The notes beneath the pieces were generated by a model, which worked only from the letters and a program-made list of their open reading frames with translations, was not told the origin of the DNA and did not search any database. The translations under genes and the position numbers were made by a program. Source: JACKOD01 sp041591635 (lineage in GTDB: Bacteria > Pseudomonadota > Gammaproteobacteria > Pseudomonadales > Oleiphilaceae). From it: DNA of 6,757 nucleotides. Below are positions 1 through 5,531 of this stretch, piece by piece (positions within the stretch are counted from its first letter, which is position 1; each line of letters opens with the position of its first letter). The stretch covers positions 1-6,757 of the forward strand of contig JBFHRO010000178.1 in assembly GCA_041591635.1 (NCBI GenBank). Direction: 5' to 3'.

Positions 1-889
1 GTATGCCGGTATCGGCGGCCACGGTTTCGGGGGTAAAGGGGCGACATTCGCGTGCCAGCACCTCGATACCTTCACAGTAGGGTGCCAGCCGCCCCGGATC
101 TGCCAGCGATTCGGCAAACTGCACCTGCAGCATGGCCAGCAGCAACAAGGCATCAGTGCCGGGACGTATTGGCAGATATTCATCGGCCAGGGCCGCGGTT
201 TCAGTACGTCGTGGATCTATTACGACAAAACGACCGCCTCTGGCCTTGAGTTGGGCCATGCGCTTGCCAAAGCCCGGGGCCGTCATCAGGCTGCCGTTGG
301 AAGCCATGGGATTGCTGCCCAGGCAGATGAACAGGTCGGTATGGTCGATATCGGGAATCGGAAACAGCAGCTGGTGACCAAACAAACGCAGGTTGGCCAG
401 CATGTGGGGCAACTGGTCATTGGAGGTGGCGGAGAAGCGTTTGCGACTTCCCAGCGCGCCAAGAAACGGTAACAACGCCAGCAACATGCCGTGGTTATGC
501 ACGCTGGGATTGCCAATGTAAACCCCTACGGCATCACGCCCATGCTCCGCCTGTACCTGTTGCAGGCGGCTGGCCACCTGATCAAAGGCTTCCTTCCAGC
601 TGATTTGCTCCCAGCCAGCGGCGGTTTTGCGCTGCGGATAACGCAGGCGATCAGGGTCTTCGTGCAGGTCTTGCAATGCCAGGGCCTTGGGACAGATGTG
701 CCCCTGACTCAAAGGATCGAGGGAATCGCCGCGAATCGACAGAATCTGCGGCGCCGCACCGCGCAGGGTTGAGGTTTCCAGGGTTTCGATGCTGATACCG
801 CACATGGCCTCGCAGAGATTGCAGGTACGAAGGTGGGTACGGCTGGCGCCAGCGGGCGTCCTTGTCTTGCGCGGGCGTGGATCTGCCAT
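1..889 (-). CDS. Molybdopterin oxidoreductase (BisC/FdhF-like), N-terminal part, cut by the window edge
   Basis: Mo-bis-MGD enzyme of the DMSO reductase superfamily; 296 N-terminal residues are visible and the 3' end lies beyond base 1. Residues C23, C26, C30 and C66 (CNLCEAMC, then GHICPK) form the N-terminal [4Fe-4S] site, and K68 follows it as in formate dehydrogenases and nitrate reductases. Around 191-206 is LGSNPMASNGSLMTAP and at 225-231 DPRRTET, typical of MGD-binding loops. There is no Tat or Sec signal, so it should be cytoplasmic. The ATG at 889 was chosen because AAGGA sits about 8 bases upstream and the iron-sulfur motif follows at the usual distance. The substrate cannot be told: the family covers formate, nitrate, thiosulfate and uncharacterised enzymes, and I see no Cys or Sec where formate dehydrogenases carry the Mo ligand. 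Wording such as NDQLPHMLANLRLFGHQLL matches, from memory, a common unassigned clade in pseudomonads and actinobacteria. It lies 88 bases downstream of the nucleotidase gene on the same strand. Confidence -1.
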   Translation of the reverse strand, partial: MADPRPRKTRTPAGASRTHLRTCNLCEAMCGISIETLETSTLRGAAPQILSIRGDSLDPLSQGHICPKALALQDLHEDPDRLRYPQRKTAAGWEQISWKEAFDQVASRLQQVQAEHGRDAVGVYIGNPSVHNHGMLLALLPFLGALGSRKRFSATSNDQLPHMLANLRLFGHQLLFPIPDIDHTDLFICLGSNPMASNGSLMTAPGFGKRMAQLKARGGRFVVIDPRRTETAALADEYLPIRPGTDALLLLAMLQVQFAESLADPGRLAPYCEGIEVLARECRPFTPETVAADTGI

Positions 890-977
890 GGAGGTATCCT
901 TTTGGTCGATAAACTCGAGACATTCGAGGTAGTCATGATTGGTCAAAGAGTATAGACCCTTGTGTCGAATCTGCGCC
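890..977 (-). promoter_or_regulatory. Possible promoter/leader of the molybdopterin oxidoreductase
   Basis: This 88-base gap between two minus-strand genes holds a good -10-like hexamer, TATACT (reverse complement of 949-954, 5 of 6 to consensus). I find no convincing -35 at 17 bases. A small dyad, CTCGA-5 nt-TCGAG, lies at 914-928 between that hexamer and the AAGGA ribosome binding site. No hairpin with a T-run is present, so read-through from the upstream nucleotidase gene is also possible. Weak evidence. Confidence 0.22.
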
Positions 978-1592
978 TTACAGTTTCTTGCCGGCCAGAA
1001 TGTCGAGAGTAAAGCGACAGGACTCGACAAAGGTGTTCAAAAAGCAGTCCACTTCGGGCTGCTGCCGGCGCAAAGACTCCACCTTCTCTTCCAGATTGGT
1101 GCGCACCTGGGTAAATTCCGGATTCTGCAGCCGCAGCTCATCAAGCGCCTTGAGATAGGCGCAGAGCACATCGGCGGCCTTGAGCACCGCGCGATATTCG
1201 GGCTCGATGGCCTCACTCACCAGCAGGGGCGCGAACTCGGCCTGCAGATCCGACGGCAAGGTGGCCAGGCAGGCCTTTTCGGCGGCGGTTTCGAGCTTCT
1301 TGAATTCCTCGCTCAACGCCGGGTTGGAATACTTTACCGGGCTGGCGACATCTGACGTCCAGCACTCGGCGATTTCATGGTACAGGGCAAGGGTTGCTGC
1401 CCGCTCGGGCGAGAGCTGGCCGCCAAAGCGGCGATTTTTGATCACCGCCAGCAAGTGGGCAATCACCGCCACCTGATGGGAATGCTCGGCAATATTTTCC
1501 TGCTTGTGGCAAAACATCAGCGACCAGCGGCGAATCAGCGGCATGCGCATGATCCAGGCAAGAAAGGTACTCTGGGGCGATTCGTTTGACAT
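978..1592 (-). CDS. yfbR: YfbR-like HD-domain 5'-deoxynucleotidase
   Basis: Predicted metal-dependent 5'-deoxyribonucleotidase that hydrolyses dNMPs to deoxynucleosides in the cytoplasm (nucleotide salvage and pool control). The 204-residue protein is close in length to E. coli YfbR (199) and aligns through its whole length: the N-terminal RRWSLM (YfbR NRWPLM), ENIAEHSHQVAVIAHLLA, IKNRRFGG, SPVKYSNP and AADVLCAYLKAL. Metal-site residues visible are H37, H72 and D141; E76 and D81 match the residues implicated in catalysis in YfbR. The oddity is E73 where YfbR has Asp (YHEIAE against YHDASE), and SDVASPVKY where YfbR has GDLPTPVKY. The ATG at 1592 is preferred over the in-frame GTG at 1604 because AGGTGG lies 8 bases ahead of the ATG. 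The GTG has no such site. Family is certain; activity is inferred. Confidence 0.92.
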   Translation of the reverse strand: MSNESPQSTFLAWIMRMPLIRRWSLMFCHKQENIAEHSHQVAVIAHLLAVIKNRRFGGQLSPERAATLALYHEIAECWTSDVASPVKYSNPALSEEFKKLETAAEKACLATLPSDLQAEFAPLLVSEAIEPEYRAVLKAADVLCAYLKALDELRLQNPEFTQVRTNLEEKVESLRRQQPEVDCFLNTFVESCRFTLDILAGKKL

Positions 1593-1604
1593 GCTTGTTT
1601 CCAC

Positions 1605-1722
1605 CTGGTGGTATCTCTGGTCAGCTATCCGCTAACCCTAGCGTCGGCCTGTAGCCGACACACGGGCAATAAAATAGACCAAAAAGTCGATGGAGTGCTA
1701 TCTTAAAACCTAAGTCCTCTTC
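1605..1722. promoter_or_regulatory. Divergent intergenic region with two adjacent dyads
   Basis: Between the minus-strand nucleotidase and the plus-strand binding protein. GTCGGC-CTGTA-GCCGAC (1643-1659) is a perfect 6-bp inverted repeat, and abutting it is GCTA-ACCC-TAGC (1631-1642), a 4-bp dyad. Neither is followed by a T-run, so they look like operators or small hairpins rather than terminators. A weak plus-strand promoter is possible: TAGACC (1675-1680), 18-base spacer, TATCTT (1699-1704). Its start point would leave only about a dozen bases before the ATG at 1723, which has no visible Shine-Dalgarno sequence. No clear promoter is seen for the minus strand. Confidence 0.3.
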
Positions 1723-2640
1723 ATGACCGGGCAGTACCAGATGCATGCAACGACCACAGAACCAGCGCCAACGCGTTTTTCGGTGAGCCGGGCGCCAGCC
1801 CCACAGACTCCCTGGGTACTCAGGATACTTGCCGGCCTGCTGGCAACGCTTCTGATTTCAGCCCCCGGATTCGCCAATGACACCCCCCGGCAACCCATTC
1901 TGATCAAAGTGGGCGGTTACGATTTTCCGCCTTTTGTCTCTCATAAAACCCAAAATCACCTTGAAGCCGAAGGCATGACCATCGACCTGCTGGACATACT
2001 CAACCGGATTCAGTCGGACTATTTCTTCGACTACTTCGAGACCACGCCGCGGCGGCGGTATCAGGATTTTAGCGATCACAGGTACGATGCCATCTTTTTT
2101 GAAAACCCGGCCTGGGGCTGGCAGGGTTACCCGGTGCAGCCTTCGCGGATCTTTCTGCACGGCGGCGAGGTTTACATCGCGCTGCAAAAGCCGGGGCGGG
2201 ATCAAGGCTTCTTCGATGATCTCAAGTCGCGCCGATTGGTTGGGATATCGGGCTATCACTACGGTTTTGCCGACTTCAATGCCAATCACGAAGAACTGGC
2301 CAAGGAATTCAATATTCTCTGGTCGGCAGACCATCTGCGCAATATCAAGCTGATTCTGATTGATCGGCCTCAGGTGGCTGAGGTGGCGGTGGTGACCTGT
2401 GCTTATTTGTCGTCCTATTTCAAGCAACATCCCGCAGACGAAAGCAAGATACTGGTATCCAATAAGCTGGATCAGACCTACGAGCACCGGGTACTGGTGC
2501 GCGAGAAAGGGCCCATCTCAGCCGCGGAAATCAACCGCCTGCTCAATCTTCTGCTCACCAGTGGCGAAATGGCCAAACTCGCCAGCCGCTATGGCATCGA
2601 CCGTAAAAACTACGTCAATATGAACCAGCTCACGCCCTGA
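1723..2640 (+). CDS. Periplasmic solute-binding protein, SBP family 3-like (PF00497)
   Basis: Predicted exported extracellular solute-binding protein, the family that captures amino acids or similar small ligands for ABC importers or acts as a sensor domain. 305 residues as read. A hydrophobic stretch at about 31-50 (VLRILAGLLATLLISAPGF) ends in a plausible signal peptidase I site after A51 (GFA-ND); no lipobox Cys. The mature part begins KVGGYDFPPF (62-71), then E83-G84-M-T-I-D88-LLDILN, like the GxxxDL motif of the family, RYDAIFFENPAW, and a C-terminal helix NRLLNLLLTSGEMAKLASRYGI, the usual family ending. The n-region before the hydrophobic core is unusually long (about 30 residues), and neither the ATG at 1723 nor the one at 1741 has a good ribosome binding site, so the true start may be further in. 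No permease or ATPase gene lies beside it, so it is an orphan here and its ligand is unknown. It converges on the patatin gene with 11 bases between stops. Confidence 0.82.
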   Translation: MTGQYQMHATTTEPAPTRFSVSRAPAPQTPWVLRILAGLLATLLISAPGFANDTPRQPILIKVGGYDFPPFVSHKTQNHLEAEGMTIDLLDILNRIQSDYFFDYFETTPRRRYQDFSDHRYDAIFFENPAWGWQGYPVQPSRIFLHGGEVYIALQKPGRDQGFFDDLKSRRLVGISGYHYGFADFNANHEELAKEFNILWSADHLRNIKLILIDRPQVAEVAVVTCAYLSSYFKQHPADESKILVSNKLDQTYEHRVLVREKGPISAAEINRLLNLLLTSGEMAKLASRYGIDRKNYVNMNQLTP

Positions 2641-2651
2641 ACGCGTACACC

Positions 2652-2930
2652 TCAGGGCTGCCCGGCCAAACGCACCGGCCCGGATGGCTGGGCCTTTAGC
2701 TGCACAATGGACTGCTTCAGCTTGCTGACCAGTAACGTCTGCTCACGAATGCGTGCCAACATGGGCCAGGTCGCCCGCTCTCCGGTCAGAATCAGATAGT
2801 CCAGCTCGGCGTAGGTCGGGTTTTTCATGAATTTGAGATACCAGTGGGCAGAAAAGTGGGGGTGAATGCTGATATCACCCAGGTATTCCTGATCCACCAT
2901 AGAGACACACTGATCAATCCAGGAGCGCCA
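2652..2930 (-). pseudogene. Displaced C-terminal segment of the DUF3336/patatin gene (other frame)
   Basis: Ninety-two codons plus TGA that continue the patatin-like protein in the next frame after the C8 tract. The segment contains VDQEYLGDISIHP and GERATWPMLARIREQT. These correspond to the conserved C-terminal part of DUF3336/patatin proteins (recalled family pattern NQEYTGDI...GERATWP...IR). Joined to residue 405 of the upstream part it restores a 497-residue protein, near the family's usual length. The longer open frame running up to 3086 is not an independent gene: its first ~50 residues (rich in Cys, Arg and Trp) are an out-of-frame reading of the patatin gene, and no ribosome binding site is apparent. 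Confidence 0.85.
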
Positions 2931-4146
2931 GGGGGGGGCGGTTATAGCGCCGGCGCACCACCTTGAGCAGCGCCTTGCTCTGGGCATGCAGCGACTCCAC
3001 CAGCACATCCTGCATGGTGGCCAGTACACCGGTTTTCTGTCGCGACTGCACAAAGGGCAGGATATGGGGATTGGCCTGGCTGACAATAAAGAAATTCACA
3101 TTGAACAGGCGACTCATGCGCGCCCGGGGAATATCGGTGGCAAAGGAGCCATCGGACCAGCGCTCATCGACGCAGTAGGGCTCCACCGTGCCATGGCGGC
3201 ATTGTTGCAACTGTACGGGCGCAAACAGCCCGGGCACCGAGCAGGAGGCTTTGGAGGCGCTGGCGATCAGGGTATCGGGGCTGGTGAGGTGATTCAGAAT
3301 GCGCGGCTTCTGGCCGCTGCGGGTGGGCGAGACCGTAATGCTGACAGTTCGCCCGGTTCGGGCGTGCGCCTGGGCAAAGGTCAGGTCGCCCATGTTGGCC
3401 CGCACACACTCCATGAGCCGCGCCTCATCCAAGAGAAGGCGCCGGCGCAGCATGTCACGCACCGGGAGCCATTTCAGCGGCCGGTGGTGGCTATCGTGGG
3501 GGTGGGCAAAAATCCCGCGAATCTCGTCCTCGGTATGGGTCGCCAGCATGCCGGCTGCAATCGAGCCCATACTGCTGCCGGAAATGATGTCTGGCAGCAG
3601 GTTCTGTTCCAGCAGGGCCTTGACCACCCCCAGATGGTAGATGCCAAAGGTACCCCCGCCACTGAGCATCAGTGCCGGCGCCCCCAGATTACGCTGGGCA
3701 GACTCCAGGTGCGCCAGCTTCTGCTCCACCGGAATGCGGGGGTCGCGCACCAGAAACTCAATGCATTGCCCCACCGTGTGCAGATAATCCTGGGTGAGCA
3801 TCTTGCTGCCCAACGGGGAGTGCTGATACAGGCTGGCATCGCTGATTTCATTGAGCAACCGGTGCAGGCTTTCGGTCAGAAACTGCAGCAGGGCCAGCGG
3901 CTCGCCGGCCTCACGCAAGGCTTCGAGCCTGGACCGGTGGGCCTGCAATTCACGGTGCGGGTACAAAATCGCAGCATAGCCAAGCTGATCGCAGATACCT
4001 GCCATCGGGTTGACGCGCCACTCGTGCGCGCCCGAATACTGCTCCCATTCCTGGGCGGCTTCAAACCACTGCGAGTAGCAGCCAGCCTCCTGCATCGCCT
4101 TGCGGGCTGCGATGGTTTTCGCGTTTCTTGAAACCCCTGACACCAT
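2914..4146 (-). CDS. DUF3336/patatin-like phospholipase or lipase, truncated by a frameshift
   Basis: Serine acyl hydrolase of the patatin family with an N-terminal DUF3336 domain, the architecture of yeast Tgl3/4/5 and plant SDP1 triacylglycerol lipases and many bacterial relatives. 410 residues as read. DUF3336 covers roughly 20-150 (YSQWFEAAQEWEQYSGAHEWR). The patatin core has the oxyanion loop SGGGTFG (162-168), the nucleophile elbow GSSMG (190-194, S192) and the catalytic Asp in SDGS (D332). Thus all catalytic parts precede the break. At residue 405 a run of eight C shifts the frame; the protein reads PPLALLD and stops, losing the conserved 92-residue C-terminus that lies at 2652-2930. 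With seven C the frame is restored (PPWRSWIDQ) and length becomes 497. Start ATG 4146 has a strong AGGAGG (4153-4158) six bases upstream. It lies 95 bases downstream of the desaturase, probably in the same operon, suggesting a role in acyl turnover. Whether it is a pseudogene, phase-variable, recoded or misassembled cannot be told from one sequence. Confidence 0.88.
   Translation of the reverse strand: MVSGVSRNAKTIAARKAMQEAGCYSQWFEAAQEWEQYSGAHEWRVNPMAGICDQLGYAAILYPHRELQAHRSRLEALREAGEPLALLQFLTESLHRLLNEISDASLYQHSPLGSKMLTQDYLHTVGQCIEFLVRDPRIPVEQKLAHLESAQRNLGAPALMLSGGGTFGIYHLGVVKALLEQNLLPDIISGSSMGSIAAGMLATHTEDEIRGIFAHPHDSHHRPLKWLPVRDMLRRRLLLDEARLMECVRANMGDLTFAQAHARTGRTVSITVSPTRSGQKPRILNHLTSPDTLIASASKASCSVPGLFAPVQLQQCRHGTVEPYCVDERWSDGSFATDIPRARMSRLFNVNFFIVSQANPHILPFVQSRQKTGVLATMQDVLVESLHAQSKALLKVVRRRYNRPPLALLD
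2931..2938 (-). repeat. C8 homopolymer (G8 on plus) causing the patatin frameshift
   Basis: Eight consecutive C on the coding strand, the longest G/C run in the window, sits exactly where the reading frame leaves the family sequence. Reading is CGC CCC CCC CTG..., stopping five codons later at TGA; dropping one C gives CGC CCC CCC TGG and the conserved tail. Such tracts are slippage-prone in replication. CCC-C is also a known +1 ribosomal frameshift context, and homopolymers are a common source of sequencing error. Confidence 0.9.
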
Positions 4147-4161
4147 AGATGCCCTCCTGTT

Positions 4162-4213
4162 GTTCGTCTGGATTGTTCGCCTGGATCGTTCGTCTGGATC
4201 GTTCGCCTGGGTT
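4162..4213. repeat. Four 13-bp tandem repeats upstream of the patatin start
   Basis: Units are GTTCGTCTGGATT, GTTCGCCTGGATC, GTTCGTCTGGATC and GTTCGCCTGGGTT (plus strand). The sixth base alternates T/C, so the array also reads as two 26-bp units, suggesting it grew by duplication of a pair. It ends four bases before the AGGAGG of the patatin gene, so on the mRNA it forms most of the spacer between desaturase and patatin. Copy-number change here would not alter any protein but would change the 5' leader length. Confidence 0.93.
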
Positions 4214-4238
4214 GGACGCCGCAGCGGGCGCCCAACCC
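4209..4238 (-). terminator. GC-rich hairpin just after the desaturase stop (attenuator-like)
   Basis: GGGTTGG (4209-4215) pairs with CCAACCC (4232-4238), and inside it CGCC (4217-4220) pairs with GGCG (4227-4230) across one A/C mismatch, leaving a 6-base loop: about 11 base pairs in all. On the minus strand it begins four bases after the desaturase TAA. There is no following T-run, so it is not a standard intrinsic terminator. It could partly terminate, or protect the 3' end of the desaturase message and lower patatin expression. Confidence 0.45.
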
Positions 4239-4241
4239 GCT

Positions 4242-5495
4242 TTAGGCAACTGCGGCCAGGGGTCTGACCAGGGCCTTTGGCGGCAGCGCCTGCCCTGAAG
4301 CCGTTGCTTGGGTCGGCGCTTCGCGCACCAGCGTAGCACGGACACGCTCAAGCGCCGGTAAGGCTTTGCCAAGGCGCTTGCCCAGCCAGGCGGGCAACAA
4401 TGCCTGGACTTTTTCCTGAGGTGGTACGGCATAGCGCAGCACATTCTTGGCCACGCTGGCCAGCTGGGTTGAGAGTTTTCCGGTTTGATAGGGTACACCG
4501 TAGCGCTCACAGATTTCACGCACCTTGGGTGCCATTTCCCGATAGCGCCAGGCCGGCAAATCAGGATAGAGGTGATGCTCGATCTGATGACTCAGGTGGC
4601 CACTGAGAATATGCATCCATACGCCGCCCTCAAAATTGCCCGAACCCAGAATCTGGCGCAGATACCATTGGCCCTTGGTTTCGGCTTCGGCTTCGGCTTC
4701 GGTAAAGGTGTGATTGCCGTCAGGCAAGTGGCCGCAATAGATCACCCCAAACGCCCAGACATTGCGAATAATCCGGGCCGCCGCATTGCCTGCGAGCACC
4801 TTGGGTGCCAAAGGTCCTGCCAGGGCAGGCAGCACCAGATACTCCCGTGCCATCACTTTGCCCGCCTTGGCGGCGAACTCCTTGAGCTCGGCACGCAACT
4901 GGGACAGGGGCATCCGGCCTCGGGTTTCCTGTTGGCGCAAGCGTGCCGGAAGCAGGAACTGGGTGAGTTCCAGATCATAAAGGGCAATGGAATACTCGAA
5001 CACCAGACCGCTCAGCGGCACCAGCACCGGCTGCAATAAATGCAGCGGATTCCAGGCAATCGCATCAGAGAAGCGGAACAGGCCAAAACCGAAGTCGGTA
5101 TCTTTACCCACAATGTTGGTATAGGCGTGGTGATGAAAGTTGTGGGCGCGCTTCCAGTTTTTGGCCGTACCCACCATATCCCACTCATAGGTGCGGGAGT
5201 TGTATTTGGGATCGTCGAGAAAGTCGTACTGGCCGTGAATCACGTTATGGCCAATCTCCATGTTTTCAAGAATGTGCGCCAGACTCAGGCTGGCCACACC
5301 CAGACTCCAGCTCACAGGGTCGAGGCTGAAGTGAATCAGCAGGCGCCCGGCCACTTCCAGCCGGTCACGGGTGGTGGTGAGTTGCTCCAGGTATTCCCGG
5401 TCTTCCTGACCGAGGCGGGCTTCTATTGCGGCGCGCACGGCATCGAGTTCGGCTTGCATCGCATTGATTTGTGCAGGGGACAATTGTGGTTTCAT
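4242..5495 (-). CDS. Membrane fatty acid desaturase, DesA3/DesB-like acyl-CoA Δ9 type
   Basis: Oxygen-dependent di-iron integral membrane desaturase introducing a double bond into saturated acyl chains (acyl-CoA, by family). 417 residues. The three histidine boxes are present: H83NVIH87, H118NFHH122 and, late, H303QIEHH308 followed by LYPDLP. Flanking text (ILENMEIGHNVIHGQYDF, TYEWDMVGTAKNWKRAHNF, QWYLRQILGSGNFEGG) matches the mycobacterial DesA3 and Pseudomonas DesB group as I remember it. Hydrophobic stretches at about 50-75, 150-180 and 220-255 fit a membrane protein. A run TEAEAEAET at 264-272, coded by hexamer repeats, sits in the cytosolic loop before QWYLRQ. The C-terminus after about 355 is a low-complexity Ala/Pro/Leu tail. 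Start ATG 5495 has only a weak GGAAA ahead. The gene follows the reductase by 36 bases, so they are surely cotranscribed and functionally paired as electron donor and acceptor. Exact regiospecificity is inferred. Confidence 0.95.
   Translation of the reverse strand: MKPQLSPAQINAMQAELDAVRAAIEARLGQEDREYLEQLTTTRDRLEVAGRLLIHFSLDPVSWSLGVASLSLAHILENMEIGHNVIHGQYDFLDDPKYNSRTYEWDMVGTAKNWKRAHNFHHHAYTNIVGKDTDFGFGLFRFSDAIAWNPLHLLQPVLVPLSGLVFEYSIALYDLELTQFLLPARLRQQETRGRMPLSQLRAELKEFAAKAGKVMAREYLVLPALAGPLAPKVLAGNAAARIIRNVWAFGVIYCGHLPDGNHTFTEAEAEAETKGQWYLRQILGSGNFEGGVWMHILSGHLSHQIEHHLYPDLPAWRYREMAPKVREICERYGVPYQTGKLSTQLASVAKNVLRYAVPPQEKVQALLPAWLGKRLGKALPALERVRATLVREAPTQATASGQALPPKALVRPLAAVA
4677..4703 (-). 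repeat. In-frame hexanucleotide repeat in the desaturase
   Basis: GGTTTC followed by three GGCTTC and GGT on the plus strand; on the coding strand GAAGCC repeats giving alternating Glu-Ala (TEAEAEAET). Because the unit is six bases, gain or loss keeps the frame and only changes the length of an acidic loop between the second and third histidine boxes. Confidence 0.88.
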
Positions 5496-5531
5496 GATCT
5501 GGGTTTCCGTAAACAGAAAAATCGGGAGCCG

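Noticed and set aside
709..936. Alternative minus-strand starts at 936 and 923
   Set aside because: These are in other frames than the CxxCxxxC iron-sulfur reading frame that begins at 889.
1858..2487. 209-residue minus-strand frame
   Set aside because: Antisense shadow of the solute-binding protein, with no family resemblance.
2641..2720. Bidirectional terminator between the convergent genes
   Set aside because: Only 11 bases separate the stops, and the GC-rich partial stems nearby fall inside the patatin tail with no T-run.
2652..3086. 144-residue minus-strand frame as an independent gene
   Set aside because: Its N-terminal part is an out-of-frame reading of the patatin gene; only the last 92 residues are real, as the displaced C-terminus.
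2986..4131. 381-residue plus-strand open frame
   Set aside because: Antisense shadow of the patatin gene; no recognisable domain, whereas the minus strand carries clear DUF3336 and patatin motifs.
4162..4213. Tandem repeats as a CRISPR array
   Set aside because: Units are directly adjacent 13-mers with no spacers and no cas genes nearby.
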